Assembly (NCBI GenBank): GCA_001566295.1
Contig: KQ964248.1
Coordinates: 558,001-622,000 of the forward strand
Direction of reading: 5' to 3'
DNA: 64,000 nt
From: Microdochium bolleyi
Lineage: Eukaryota > Ascomycota > Sordariomycetes > Xylariales > Microdochiaceae
The translations under genes were made by a program, and so were the position numbers. Of this stretch, positions 11,124 through 23,123 are shown piece by piece; within the stretch, counting starts at the first letter, position 1; every line of letters starts with the position of its first letter. The notes beneath the pieces are model-generated. The model did not search any database and was not told the origin of the DNA. It worked only from the letters and a program-made list of their open reading frames with translations.

Positions 11124-11577
11124 ATGGCCGGCGATGCTCAAGAGGACGTCCGCGAGGTGAGCCATCAACACCGACACGAAGTAACGCCCTAAGCACCCAG
11201 CTTACAGTCTCACTACCCAGCGCCTCAAAGCCGCTTTGTGGTTCGCGATAGGCAAGATGGTGGATGAGGAGATGCTCAAGCGCAATCGCAACGTCACTCC
11301 GCAGTTCATCGGCGCCCTGACCGAGATGGTCTGGGCACAAATCGGTGCGTTGCGAGCCGGCGTCATGATGTTGGCTCGATGGCTCATGCTTACTTGCCCT
11401 CACACAGAAAACGTAGCAATCGATCTCGAGAGCTTCAGCAGACATGCTGGGAGGTCAACCATCACTACAGACGATGTGCTCCTGTTGACGCGTAGGAACC
11501 AGGACCTCCACGACATCGTCAAGAACTTTGTGGACGAGAAGAAGGCTGCAAAGACACAAACCAGGCCCAAGAGATGA
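11124..11577 (+). CDS. MHF1: CENP-S / MHF1 histone-fold protein
   Basis: Exons 11124-11156, 11221-11344 and 11408-11577 encode 108 residues, the usual size. CENP-S/Mhf1 is a histone-fold protein that pairs with CENP-X/Mhf2. The pair serves the inner kinetochore CENP-T-W-S-X complex and stimulates the FANCM/Mph1 helicase at stalled forks. The TAF9-like histone fold spans almost the whole protein: LKAALWFAIGKMVDEEML, then VTPQFIGALTEMVWAQIENV, then DLESFSRHAGRSTITTDDV and LLLTRRNQDLHDIV. The C-terminus is a basic tail. The first intron is taken to end at the ACCCAG at 11220, because the earlier ACAG at 11207 would shift the frame. The second intron has a GTGCGT donor and an ACACAG acceptor. The start codon lies just upstream of an acidic N-terminus (MAGDAQEDVRE). 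Confidence 0.88.
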
Positions 11578-13402
11578 TGCAGCAACAAGCTCAGCTCTAT
11601 ATATGACGTGACAGCCGCATCAGGATCGCAAGCAATCCCAGACAGCAACGTTGGACTTTCAGGTTGCACACCAAACGGCAACTACATTAGCTGCGATTCC
11701 GACTTCCACGGCAGGCACGAGAGGTGTTACCTACACTCCGCGTAACACTGACGTCAAGTCAGACCCTCTGACGAGAGTGTGCGCAGAGACATGCATCCAT
11801 TGTTGTCCTGGCCAACCTGCGCAGGGCTTGAAACGGCTGTCATAGCACCTCAATGGCGATCTTTTTCTTGGCTTGTTGGGCTGCGGTTCATGAGCGGTTC
11901 ATAAGCGAGTGCAAGCATCATGGTAATCATGCGCAGATAGGTTTCAGGAGCGGAATCCGGGGGCATTTGCTGGTTGAACCTTAAGGCGGACGAACTCGTC
12001 CAGCATGGCATAACCTCGAGAGCAGGTCTTCCCCCACGGAATCAAACTTGCGCCAGCTGTCCCGCCTCGGAGGGCTGGGTTAGAATGAAAGCCGATGGTT
12101 CCATGACGGCGGCCAGGTGTCTCTAACGAACCAATGGGGGTTGGGTTGTGTGAATGACCGAACCAAAGCAGGTCTTGTTGTAAGAGCACCCAGGCTGTCA
12201 ATTGTCGACTACTCGGAGCTCCTTTGCCAACTAAAACCCCTGGTCGTTCGCAAGTGAAGTGCCAGAATCTGCTTGGATGCTGGAGCTGCTGAGTCCAGCC
12301 GTAACGGGTTCACAGAATGTCGACCGCATCAGGACATCACAGCCTGGCCGCCAAGGAGGATGGCGCCACAGGCGATGACGCCGCGGTTGTGGCTTGAATG
12401 ACTGATGCAGTGATGGGCCCCTCTGTGCAGCAGCCGGGGATGCTCTCAGCCACTCGAAGCCCTCCACAGGCAGCCGACCTTGCAAGGCGCCCCTGTCTGC
12501 GCTGATGTCACTGCCACCTCGACGATCCACCGATCTCTCGGCACATGCGGGATGAACTGAACCCTGGAAGACGAGCCCTGCAGACAGCACCCGGGCAGGG
12601 GCCAGAGTGGCTTTCCATCATGATCCACGATTCTTGGCAGGAAGCCGGGGCAGCCTGGGCACTGGGGGGGGGGGGCACCATTGCTTCACCAGAGTTGACC
12701 GGTTGAAGAACTCACGATCGCGGCGATGTCGAGAGCTGCACAGACATGTTGCTAACGAGCAAGCCTCGCCAATAGTCTGGTGGGGGCCGCTTGCAAGCCG
12801 CAAACAGGGCAGCCGCCAGGCTTGACAGGAAATGTTGTCATCGAAGTGCCGATAGAGTTAAGGCCAGCCCGCTAGGTCCGATCCGTCGCTGCCACCATCG
12901 TCATCCCCATCGACACCACTCAAGTGCTCCTGGACCTGGCCGGGCCTGGGGTGCTGGAGAAACGGGTCGCTCCATCACAAGGGGAGTTCTGTAGTCAAGC
13001 CTTGATCGCATCAGGGGCGGGCGGCGCACCCGCACACACCGCCGGCCATTGTCAAGCCACGGCAAGCCGACAGCAAGATGGTGGAGGGTGGAGATGGCCC
13101 CGAGGGCCCTTCCGTCATATGATCGACCGGCACATGGAGAGATCCCTGCGCACAAGGCTTGCCCTGGCCTGGGAGGCAGCCCACCTTTGCGACCGCAGGA
13201 ATCCATCCTGCGATCATCATTGCGTCGTGTCTATATAGAGGATGCCCTGCCCGGCTGTTCTCAGGAGTTTCGAGAGCCTTTCTTTTCCCACCTATATCAC
13301 GCCAGCAACTCAACACCGCTACAACAGTAGACGTCCCAGGCTATCTCGCCATCATCGCCAACAACCTACTCCCTCTAACTCCTACTGTACAAACTGTCCA
13401 CC
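11578..13402. other. Intergenic region, no supported gene
   Basis: This 1.8-kb spacer lies between MHF1 and the MARVEL protein. Open frames of up to about 120 codons occur on both strands but show no domain, hydrophobic pattern or codon bias like the neighbouring genes. It holds a run of 12 G at 12664-12675. The last ~170 bp hold the promoter and leader of the MARVEL gene. Confidence 0.6.
13231..13239 (+). promoter_or_regulatory. Probable TATA box of the MARVEL-protein gene
   Basis: CTATATAGA lies about 165 bp upstream of the ATG at 13403 and is followed by a C/A-rich, pyrimidine-rich leader typical of strongly expressed fungal genes. The position fits a leader of about 130 nt. Confidence 0.5.
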
Positions 13403-14242
13403 ATGGGTGCCAAATCCGGGTTCGCCCTTAAGTTCCTTCAGTGGTTCATCCGCGGCGTGCAGTTCTGCTGCTGCGCCCTTACCCTCGCCCTCTTCTCCTA
13501 CTTCCTCGCCAGCGCTTCGCGGCACAATGAGCCCATTCCCACCTGGCCCCGTGCCGTCGAGGGCATCGCCGGCGTCGGAGTCATCTACACGGCGGCTGGC
13601 CTGTTCCTGCTGTGCTGCCTCGCCGGCCACCCCGTGACCTCCTTCATCGCCATCGCCCTCGACATTGCCTTCGTCGGCGCCTTCATCTACGTCGCCCAGG
13701 CCAACCGCGGCGGCGCCGGCAGCTGCCGCGGCGTCGTCGACACCATCTTCGGCACCGGCCAGGACGACGCCTACCGCAACGGCCTGCCCACCTTCGGCAC
13801 CCTCTGCCGCATGCAGACCGCCGTCCTCGCCGTCTCCATCGTCGCCATCTTCTTCTTCATCCTCTCGGCTGTCATGGAGTTCGTCCTCGTCCGCCACCGC
13901 CGCAAGGAGCGCGCCTTCGGCCCTAGCCCGGGTAACAACTACACCTCAGGCTCCGGGCCCCAGCGCAAGGGCGGCCTCTTTGGCATGTTCGGCAAGAAGC
14001 ACGCCAAGCACGCCGACGCCGCGCACAACCCAAACACCCTGCCCACGCACACCACGCCCGACCAGATGCGCCAGAGCTACGCCACCGACGCGACCGCCGT
14101 CGGCGCCACGCACCCGCACGACCAGCTGCCCAAGCCCAGCTACGAGGCCGCTGGTGCCCACGGCGCCCACCACCACGCCCACCACAACGGCCAGACGGCG
14201 TACCCCGAGGGCACGTACGAGGCCGGTGGCTACCGTGCTTAA
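13403..14242 (+). CDS. MARVEL-domain four-TM membrane protein
   Basis: An intronless 279-residue integral membrane protein. Four hydrophobic segments lie at about residues 17-37, 52-73, 78-98 and 138-163, with a Cys-containing loop (GSCRGVVDTIFG...LCRMQTAVLA) between the third and fourth. This is the layout of fungal MARVEL-domain proteins, thought to organise plasma-membrane or vesicle domains; no enzyme activity is expected. A basic stop-transfer segment (VLVRHRRKERAF) leads into a ~110-residue hydrophilic cytoplasmic tail rich in Gly, Thr and His (HGAHHHAHHNGQ). Third codon positions are almost all C or G, unlike the low-bias neighbours. Together with the TATA box and C/A-rich leader this suggests high expression. 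The start has a good context (CCACCATGG). The exact substrate or partner is unknown. Confidence 0.82.
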   Translation: MGAKSGFALKFLQWFIRGVQFCCCALTLALFSYFLASASRHNEPIPTWPRAVEGIAGVGVIYTAAGLFLLCCLAGHPVTSFIAIALDIAFVGAFIYVAQANRGGAGSCRGVVDTIFGTGQDDAYRNGLPTFGTLCRMQTAVLAVSIVAIFFFILSAVMEFVLVRHRRKERAFGPSPGNNYTSGSGPQRKGGLFGMFGKKHAKHADAAHNPNTLPTHTTPDQMRQSYATDATAVGATHPHDQLPKPSYEAAGAHGAHHHAHHNGQTAYPEGTYEAGGYRA

Positions 14243-15149
14243 GCACAAGCCAAGGCTACTGCCTGACTTAACACGCCTAACTGCCAGACGCTGGTGACCT
14301 GGGACACTTTTAAAAACTTGCCCGAACTCCTCAACGGAGTGGCAACCCCAAACCTGCCGAGTTGGGCATGTTATCTCTGATATAAACGAAGATACCCCAA
14401 GACATGATATACGTAAAACACACGCACACGTGGAGAGAGAGAAAGTAAGGAGACGGATGTGGTAATGAATAATAATGGAAAACGATAATACCCAGTGGGA
14501 GGAGAGATACGGTAGATAAATTTGAACTACGGCGATAATATAATTTACACACTGCGATCTCATGCTTGCCGTACCCCGTACTTGATGTTTGGAAACGTAA
14601 GTTGTGGTGATCAGGAAAGTGGGTGTAACAAAAACATACTTGGCTGATGTAAGGAGGTGTTAACTTTTACACTACCCCCGGGTTCCGCGAAGTTGAGGAC
14701 CATTCAAGGGCTCGGCACCGCGGGATCGTGACACAGGATTAAGGAAGGAGAGAGGGAGAAGTTGGAAGTAGGAAGTAGCATTGGCACACAAAGACTCAAG
14801 GATAAGGCAGACACATGCACACACGCGTCAAAGAAAAGCTGGAGCACGAGAGGGGTAGGTAGAATTGTTGGTATCTCATCATATCAGCCAGGGCACAGGG
14901 ATTATCTGGGCCGGCCACCCGCCGTAGCTAGCTGCACAGCGGCAGGCAAGAAGAAAAGAAGCAACTGTAACTCGCTAAGATCCATGGCAAGCAAAAAGTG
15001 TTGTCAAAAGCTGGAATATGGGCCAGTCGTCCCCAGCGATGATGATGATGGTGATGGCCCGAAAGGGACCACGGCTCAAAAAGCTGACGTGAGCAACAAC
15101 ATGCTTTCCCCCCTCGTCTCTTCTCCATAGACCGCAAGGTTTCCCATGG
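14243..15149. other. Intergenic region between convergent genes
   Basis: This 0.9-kb spacer lies between the 3' ends of the MARVEL gene (+) and the single-pass membrane protein (-). It is AT-richer than its surroundings (about 14380-14660) and contains only short, unconvincing frames. It probably holds the 3' UTRs and polyadenylation sites of both genes. Confidence 0.6.
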
Positions 15150-17074
15150 TCATAGATTCTCGGTGAACCGCGATACCGACAGCGTGGACCTGTTCGACCC
15201 GTCCGCTGATGCATGTGATCGCCCCAGCGGGTCCAGATGCTGCCTGCTCCCCGGCGGTCGAGGCGGCGTCAGCTGCGACGGGGAGTCAGAGCGGACATAC
15301 GGCCCAGTGTCGCTGAATGGTCCCTGGTCGATCATTGGTGATCGCGAAGGCCCATCGTGGAACACCGGGATACCGCTCTCCGGCCGCATAGGCGTGCCGA
15401 CCGCGAACTTCTGGTTCGGGTTGTTGGCGAACATGCCTGCAGAATCCCTGTATGAGACGTCGCCCGAGTCCGTTGTGATTATGGTATCACGCGGGTCGGA
15501 GTACCCGTCGCCGCCGAACTGGATGACTGGTGGCAGTTTCCGGCCGGAGATCTTGGAGAAACCCCGTTCGCCAGCTCCTGTGCCGGCGGTGGACGGTGGT
15601 GTTTCTGGTCGTGGTGTGGATTTTCGCATTCCAGTGAGTGCTGCCAAGGCGGCGGGCACCGCGAACGGAGTGGATCGCGGCCGCTCTGACATTGTTGAGC
15701 CTCCACCACCGGCAGGGCCTGAACGGGACGCCGAGAGGGCACCAACACCGCCGCGGGCCGCTCCGCCCTCCAGCACCTGCTGTGTTCGCCGCCGTCTCCA
15801 CCGCAGGAGTGCAAATGCCAAGAATAAAAGCATGGCGAGGCCGGCAAGGCCGCCAATAACGCCGCCCGCGACTGTCGCCGCAGGCGGGGATGAAGAACCG
15901 CTGGGTGCCGGAGATGCCGGGTTGGCAACCGGGGGGTTACTGTCGCCGCCTGTGAAACCACCGGCGGTCGGTAAGATAGAGCCGCCATCTGATGAAGTTG
16001 AAGTCCCGGTAACGGAGGGAGACCGTGTTGAAGAAATGACAGAGAACGAGATTGTCGTCGAGCCTGTCGCAAGTGGAGAAGAAGTCAAGACTGCCGGCAA
16101 AGTCGCCGTAGAATTGGCAAAGGCATCCGGAGAGCCAGTGCTGTTGGTAGAAGGAAGTAGCGGAGCAATTGCTAAGCATAATGTTAGTCATGAGACGAGT
16201 GAGGTATGGAGATGACAGGCGGGCAGGCAGGTGGAGAGAGTCACGTACCTGACGCTGTAGAGTTTGTGACACTGCCAAATGACGGAAAAAGGGGGCCGCC
16301 CGAAGAAGGAGTAGATGTGACGGGCGGCGCATAGGACAAAGAAGGGAACGTGGTTGGCATCGAGGAGCCCGACGGTATCACGGTCGGAATTGTCTGGGGC
16401 GGCAGTGGTGTATCAGCGCCATTGCCTGTGCCAGTTGGGAGGCCGAGAATGAGAGAGCCTCCGGCACCGGTCGACAGCGCAGGATTGTTGACGAGGGTCG
16501 TGGTATGCGGCTTGCTTGGCGGGAGGGTCGAATAGGCAATAGTCGATCCGGCGGCGTCGATAATGTGGATGACTGAGATTGTCTCGATAATGACGACCGT
16601 TTCCGAGTTTGCACGGGGCCGGGCGCGTCCGTGATCTGAGCGAGCGTGGTTGTGCAGGTGGCGGTGGTGGTTGTGGAAGCGACCGTGGTGGTGGTGGTGG
16701 TGGTCTAGTTTGTCGTTGGCGGGGGATGAGGAGCGAGAGTGGTGCCCATTGCGTGGGTGGCTGTGGATGAAGTGGTCGAGGTCGTGGTTGTGGGAATCGG
16801 CGTCACGATCGCCGGCCGGCTGCGCGGTGTTCGTGTTGTCCCGGGCCTGAGGGAGTGAAGGCCCAGGCACAAACGGGGTCATTGCGACGTGTCCCGGTGG
16901 CGGAGGGATGAATACGAGGTCTGGGCCGGTTTGCTGCGTTTGCTGGAATGGAGCCGCCGATTTGGGGAGCGGAGCCTCCAGGCCAGTTGGCGCTGCAAGT
17001 GCAGGTGCAGATATGCAGCCGCAGCAGGTGCGGTGCGCGTGCGGTCCCTGGATGCTCAGGTCCAAACGTTGTTT
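15150..17074 (-). CDS. Single-pass membrane protein with Ser/Thr-rich ectodomain; 5' end unresolved
   Basis: Two exons are supported: 15150-16171 and 16249 to about 17074. They are joined by a 77-nt intron (GTACGT donor, GCTTAG acceptor, matching phase). From N to C: a Pro/His-rich part, a Ser/Thr/Pro/Gly-rich stalk, a membrane segment near AGGVIGGLAGLAMLLFLAFA, a basic RWRRRR stop-transfer, and a ~190-residue cytoplasmic tail with GERGFSKISGRKLPPVI. I remember similar tails in conserved Sordariomycete membrane proteins of unknown role, and the layout recalls Mid2/Wsc-type wall sensors. I cannot place the N-terminus or a signal peptide. The frame opens after a pyrimidine-rich ACTAG at 17075-17079 that looks like an acceptor, so more exons probably lie upstream. 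Around 16640-16800 a His-rich frame competes with a Thr/Pro-rich frame. Confidence 0.65.
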
Positions 17075-20000
17075 CTAGTCCGTGGGAAACAATTGGAACA
17101 ATCGACCTGGGGACGAGGTCGCCTCGGTTGCGGGCATAGAGTCGGGCCTCTGGTCAGTTCGCATGGCCGTCCGTCGAGGGGCGCCAGGAAGCTGCAACGT
17201 ATCCCGGCGTTGCTGTCGTGGTCGTGATGCTGCGCTGCAACCTGTGAGTTCGCGTGCTGGCAGCCGTAGCTGTGCTAAAGGAGTGACTGTTGCGAGTCGC
17301 GGTCGCGGGTGGTCTGCCAAGGTTCAATCAATCGGTCGGTCGTCGGCTGATATCGAAGTCGGACTCGAAGTCGAAGTCAAAGTCGTCCCGGACACACGCT
17401 TGAGAAAAACCACCACTCTTTGACGCTGGTCGACAGCAATGGATGCACCGGCATACACACTGGGGAAGGAAAGCAACGAGGAGGAGGAGGAGGAGAAGGA
17501 GAAGAAAGCGACCAGGACGGGCACGACTCCATCAAGCACGAGCTCAGAGCCGCACCGCACCACAGCAGATCCCCATCGTGGATGTTGCTTGCCCATCTCC
17601 ATGTCCTCACACGGTGGGCAGGCCTGGAGGCGGGCGGGCGCTGACTGGCTGGTGCGTCCAGGGCGGGCGGATGCGCGTTAAGATTGGAGGCGTCGAAAGC
17701 AGTATGGCCGCTTGCTTGGCAAGGGCACAGCTGCAACGCTGCCTCTGCACCCCTGCGCGCAGGGCGGCTGCCATTGGCCGCGGCCACTGCTCTCTTCTCA
17801 TCTCTTTTGTCCACGGGGCGCTGCTCGTACTGCGTAAAGACCCCGACCTCTCGTCCACTCGTTCGCGGCCAAGCATCCAGGGCCTGCCTGCATTCTGTGG
17901 AACGGGCCATCCACGCAAGCCAAGTGGCCAGCAGCACTGGGCGTGATTCCGATGCAGAGTCACGAGGCAGATCTGGTGCGCTGCGGAGGCAAACGCCACG
18001 GGTCGGGCATGGCATGTGTTCGTCCAGTCCATCGAATGCTGTGCATTGTGAGCAAGCAAGCAAGATGAGCACAGAGACTCCCGTGTCGGCCTCTGCCGCC
18101 GGATCACGAGCCTAACGCCAGCCCGGGATCATCCCTGGTGGAGCCCCCGACGGAAAGCGACCCACAAGCTGGCGAACTGCAAGGTACAACGGGCTCGGGG
18201 GTCTGGACCAGCCAGCTTCTGCAGGCACGGTGCGGCTGGCTTGCTGCAGGTACTGATGGGCTTGGACACGCACTACCGTAATGCAGCCTGCACCTGTGTC
18301 TCTCTCAGCTTTCCAAGGTCTTGTTCAGTGTACTCGGAGGCACGTGGTACCCTCAACCATTCATACATCACAGTCGCAGCCAGCGCGATGCAGCTTCCTC
18401 TCGATTCACTACTGCGTTCGTACTACTGGCAATACCAACTGCCATACGTTCGTAAGAATAACGAGGCAATCCTACTCCAGCATCCCCTGTCACCACGTAC
18501 TCCAAGAGTGGATGGACGGTTGAGGGGTCGGAGTGCCTCTCGTATTCCACCACTTCCAGCACTTTGTGGCTGCACATTGTATGCACGCCATCGATTGCGG
18601 GATCTGGCAAGCTTCCTAATCGAGTAGAAAGCTGGCCTGGTTCCAATAAACTGCGTTCGGTATGTACATGTGCAGAAAACACGACTGGGCATGTCAAGGC
18701 TCTATGTGCAGGCGTGCGTCCAGGTCGGACAGACGCCAGCCGTCTGTAATGGTCCATCCGTAACGTGGACAGGCCGGAAGTTCCAAATACCACCTATTGC
18801 CTCAGTGGACATTGCATCGAGATGCATGCGGCGGCATAACATTCCCGTTAGACTGTACGACCGTCATGGCTTGCTAAGCTCGAGGTAGTCATGGCATATT
18901 GGCGCTGCTGGCTCCTGATGCCCACGTGCCGATTATTGACCCAAATCTTGCGAATCCCAGGAACCCGAAATCTCAAGAAACATCGGATCAGTAATCTAAA
19001 CAATATAACCTGGTCGCAATCGAGAAGTCATCCCCGAACCCGTTTGTCAAGCTTTTGGTCTCCCATCAATCTATGTCAAACAACAACCCGGGCAAGTGAC
19101 TGGGGACCACGGGCAAGGGAAGGGGGGGCGTCGAATCTTTAATATTCGCCGTACCCACAAACAACATTGAAATCCTGGATGCTTAAATTGTTATGGCTGG
19201 TTTTGCAATCCATCATCGTCCGCTATCAAGGGAACCTGCCGATCCTACACAACCCTGGTGAGCCGTATAGGGGAGCAGGCACTGTACAGTGATGGTTTGT
19301 AGCCGTTGTCATGTGGATGTATTGCAACCTTGCGATCCCTGACGGCCGGCACTTGGTCCTGTGGCGTTTGAGAGAGATCGAGAGCCAAGTCTCTTCAACA
19401 AGAGGACCACCGTGTGGAGACGCATTGCCCCGAGCACACAACACAACCGTGCGTCGGCGACGGCAAGCACGCGCGGCTCTCGGACGAACAGTCTTGCGTC
19501 ATGATCGTCACGTCCGTGAGCTTTTGGCTGTTTCTTCGCCTGGTGATATGAAACATAGCTAATAACCCATGGATCGATGCCGATGTGAGTCGAGGAGGAG
19601 AGCTTCCGTGGTCCAATCAAGAACGGCTGAGAAAGTGTCGGGGCCGCGCTCCGGTGCGTCTGTGCTGTGCCCAGGACATGCATGTGATGTACATACGGAG
19701 GACCTCGTGCCTAAGGGAGGTTGGCGAGCGTTTCGCGATCGAGGCTGGCGGGATCGTTGCTGCATAGTTATCCGAGGCGCACGATTGTGTTGGTGGAGCT
19801 GCGTCGACTCGGTGGCACATCGATATAATTATCTCGTCCTTGCCGGCCTGCGAGGAACTTCTTCGGCCCCCATCGGGCGGTTCCGAAATGGCAGTGTGAC
19901 ATCAACGTCACCATGCTCACCATGCGGGCCCGTGCCGGTCCTTCGATTATCCTTCTTGAAAGGGCTCGAGCATGTTCACAGCTTAGTGACTGATAGCCGT

Positions 20001-20248
20001 CACGAGCAGCTGATGGACCGATCTGGTCACAGAGTGCAGATGTCAAGGTCGTTGCTGCGAACCGGAGGAGAATCAACAAATTGAACGCCGAACCCGCCCA
20101 TAACAAATGCGTATAGAATGCCCAAACCAGAGAAGAAGACACAACGCCATGACTTGCTCACAACAAATGCAAGAGTCTGAAAACAACAGCCACAGCTCCC
20201 CAGCACCTGTCATGGTGACCCCCCATGCACCTTCGCGTGCCTTGTGGT
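17075..20248. other. Upstream region of the membrane protein plus gene-poor spacer
   Basis: This 3.2-kb stretch begins with the missing 5' exons or leader of the membrane protein on the minus strand. A frame at 17324-17602 has a hydrophobic run (PVLVAFFSFSSSSSSLLSF) and a Ser/Thr-rich tail and is one candidate N-terminus. From about 17700 to 20248 I see only scattered short frames with no recognisable domain on either strand. Confidence 0.5.
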
Positions 20249-20981
20249 CTACGCAAAGGCGACCTTCTTCTTCTTGCCCTTGGCCGCGCGGGACCCGGCG
20301 GACGCGGCATCCTTGACGGCGAACGCGTCCACGCCGTCCTCCTTGCCGGTGGACGGCCGCTTCCTCTTCTTTCGCAGAGACTCCTTGGTCTCGTCGAGCT
20401 TGCCTTTGCGCTCCTCGTCCTTCTTCTCGGCCTCGAGCCGTCTGGCCTCGCGGATGTCTTCCAGCTGCCGCGCCTTGATCATCTTGCTCTCGATCTGTCC
20501 TTCCTTGTCGGCCTGCACGAGGGCGAGGATCGTCGACATGCTCTCCTGAGAGGGTGGGAACCACAAATGTTAGCGAATCTGTGTTGTTCTAGATTGAGAT
20601 GGCGTCCTTGACGTGGGTTCAGACTGAATCCGGCCTGGCCACAAGGGTCGGTATTGAAAAACATACCTTATCGTCCACAAATACCTTGCCCTTCTTCTTG
20701 CCCTTGGGCTTCGTGACGCCAATGGGGGTGATCATGTTGAGCTGCGGCAAGCCCAGCTCCTTCTCCGTGTACACCTTCTTCTTCTTCTTGTTCAGCGCCG
20801 ACGCGCTGCGGCCCTTGACCTGCCTGTTTACGATGGCCGAAGATTTTCCCTTGCTGCTGCTGCTCCGCGACTTGACGATTCCGTCTGGCGGTCCGGATGA
20901 TTTCGAGGACTTGCTGCCGCTGATGCCGGATTTGGCGGCGGCGTGCTTGTTCTTGACTGTCTTTGTCCGTGTAGGCCCCAT
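20249..20981 (-). CDS. LOC1: 60S ribosome assembly/export and mRNA-localisation protein Loc1
   Basis: Exons 20667-20981 and 20249-20545 encode 203 residues. Loc1 is a nucleolar RNA-binding protein needed for 60S pre-ribosome maturation; in yeast it also binds localised mRNAs such as ASH1. Family hallmarks are the N-terminus MGPTRTKTVKNKHAAAKSG, a Ser/Lys-rich low-complexity stretch, the conserved core KVYTEKELGLPQLNMITPIG followed by KPKGKKKGKVFVDDK, and a C-terminal Glu/Lys/Arg-rich helix (ESKMIKARQLEDIREARR). The protein ends in a basic KGKKKKVAFA tail that could act as a nuclear signal. The intron (GTATGT...CTCTCAG) falls exactly after VFVDDK and joins ESMSTILALV in frame. The gene is divergent from HIS3. 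Confidence 0.9.
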
Positions 20982-21850
20982 CTTTGCGTTTCGGTGACGT
21001 CCCGGAGGCCAAGAAAGCGATACGTGATCGAATAGTGTCCCTCTTTGGTTTGGACAAGTATGCGCTGCGAGTGTGTGGCGCTTTAAATGGTGGTTGCCGG
21101 GTGTTCAGCTTGAAGCTCTTTCGCTGGCAGATTTGCGACAAGCAATGGCGATAAGCTGGGCCGCCCAGCAATAAATTTTTGGACCAGCGACTGCTGCTTG
21201 CTGCAGGGTTCAGCGCTATCGATAAGTGGCTGCGGGCGGGGATTCCGGAAAGCGGAGTGAGATGCGTTGGCAGCAGGGTGCTCACTATCCTGGGCGAGCC
21301 TGGCACGGCGATGCCAATGGCAACTTCTGATTTCGGCAGATTTTCTGCAGCAAGTATGACCTACTGCGAATCAGGTCTGAAAATCGGGAGTTATGGCACA
21401 CCAGATCGTCTCATGGTTCTCCGAGGTCTCGAGATGACATTCGGTCAGCAAGTCCTATGACATTGTCAGACCGGTAAATGCCATGAATGTCATAAAGGAC
21501 CGCCTGCACGTGAGACAAGGCGATCGCAATTGGAGATATCTCCTCGAACATCAGTGTGAGAATAACTCAAGAGAAAGTGACAGCACCACGAGGTAATGGG
21601 GACGGCTCAATTGGTCGACCAGTGACGTTATGACTGAACCCTTGCTCTCAGCGACGACCCCACCGAGCCGAGTCCGCCGATGCAGGAACGGAGACGGACA
21701 TTTCTCAGAGCAGCTCCGTCGAGCTTTCTTCGCCACCACACACGACAGAGCCGAACCCCCGGCCCCCGGTGCCCTCCAGATAAACACCCAATACCATAGT
21801 CAACACGATCTCGATCGTCCACATCAAAAGCACAGCAAAGCAAACACACA
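20982..21850. promoter_or_regulatory. Bidirectional promoter region between LOC1 and HIS3
   Basis: This 869-bp gap between divergent start codons holds both promoters. The HIS3 side ends in a C/A-rich leader (about 21780-21850, CACAGCAAAGCAAACACACA). I looked for a general-control element (TGASTCA) upstream of HIS3 and saw only partial matches such as TGACTG at 21630, so amino-acid control cannot be claimed. Confidence 0.5.
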
Positions 21851-22687
21851 ATGGGCTCCGAGTCAACAGCCTCTGCCCCGCGCTGGGCCGCCCTCGCGCG
21901 GGACACCAACGAGACCAAGATCCAGTTGGCGCTGAACCTCGACGGTGGCGATTTCCCCCCGGACACGGACTCGCGCCTACTGTCCGACAAAGACGAGAGC
22001 CACGCCTCCCAGGCGAGCAAGTCTCAGACCATCAGCGTCAACACAGGCATCGGCTTCCTCGACCACATGCTCCACGCCCTCGCCAAGCACGCGGGCTGGA
22101 GTCTGGCGATCAAGTGCAAGGGGGACCTGCACAGTACGTCTCTACCAAACCCCAAGGCACTCCCCAGACGTACACAAGGAGAGGATACGGAAAACGAGAA
22201 ACGACAGACTGTGAAGGGTATTTGCCGCCATATGCCAAGAACCTGCACTGACTCTCCTTTCACTCTGTAAACAGTCGATGACCACCACACCGCCGAGGAC
22301 GTCTGCATAGCTCTTGGCTACGCCTTCGCCACGGCGCTCGGCTCGGCCACAGGCCTCGCGCGCTTCGGCCACGCCTACTGCCCCCTCGACGAGGCCCTCT
22401 CGCGGGCCGTGGTCGACCTCTCAAACCGGCCCTTCAGCGTCGTCGACCTGGGCCTCAAGCGCGAGAAGATTGGCGATCTGAGCTGCGAGATGATCCCGCA
22501 CTGCCTGCAGAGCTTCGCGCAGGCTGGGAGGATCACGCTGCACGTCGACTGCCTGAGGGGCGACAACGACCACCACCGTGCCGAGAGCGCGTTCAAGGCG
22601 CTCGCGGTCGCGGTGAGGCACGCTACGACCCGGGTGAAGGGAAGAGAGGGGGAGGTGCCGAGTACGAAGGGGACCTTGAGCGTTTAG
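21851..22687 (+). CDS. HIS3: Imidazoleglycerol-phosphate dehydratase
   Basis: Exons 21851-22133 and 22275-22687 encode 231 residues. The enzyme catalyses the sixth step of histidine synthesis, dehydrating imidazoleglycerol phosphate to imidazoleacetol phosphate, and uses manganese bound by paired histidine motifs. All landmarks are present: GIGFLDHMLHALAKH in exon 1, DDHHTAEDV at the start of exon 2, FGHAYCPLDEALSRAVVDLS, and the second metal motif DNDHHRAESAFKALA near the C-terminus. The intron has a GTACGT donor and AAACAG acceptor and splits the codon just before DDHHTAED. The N-terminal segment before TISVNTG (residues about 35-60, Asp/Ser-rich) resembles the insert seen in other filamentous fungi. 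Length matches the family. The C-terminus VPSTKGTLSV is typical. Confidence 0.95.
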
Positions 22688-23123
22688 GGATGAGGCGGCC
22701 CTGATCCGCGAGGGGAAAGCGGGAAGGGGAAAGAATGAAAGGAATATTGGTTGGAGATTGGTAGAAGAGGAAGTTTAGGAGACAGAATGAAAACCACGCC
22801 AACAAACTCATCGTTGCTTGAGCTCGGCGAGCAGGAGAGCCTCTTTGGAAACTTGGTAGGGGGTGCATGAGATACACGACTGGGCTTCCGCAGGCGGTCA
22901 AAGGGGCCAATCAAGTAGATTCTCACCTACGAAGGTACTGCTTGGTCTGGCCATGTCGGATTGTCGATCGTAAGAAGCCGTGTCGTGACAAGTATGAGGC
23001 TCAAGATCTTGGGAATTATCTCCATTTCCATACGACCCATCCCCCGTCATGTTCGACATCGATGTTGATACAAAGTATCCTGGGGTTTGCTTATAAGATT
23101 GTGTGTGCTGTACATTGACAAAT

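Noticed and set aside
13382..13897. 171-codon antisense frame over the MARVEL gene
   Set aside because: Asp/Glu/Gly/Ala repeats arising from C-ending codons on the other strand.
17324..17602. Candidate N-terminal exon or signal peptide for the 15150-17074 membrane protein
   Set aside because: It has a hydrophobic run and Ser/Thr tail, but no splice pair joins it convincingly in frame to the downstream exon, so it was not merged.
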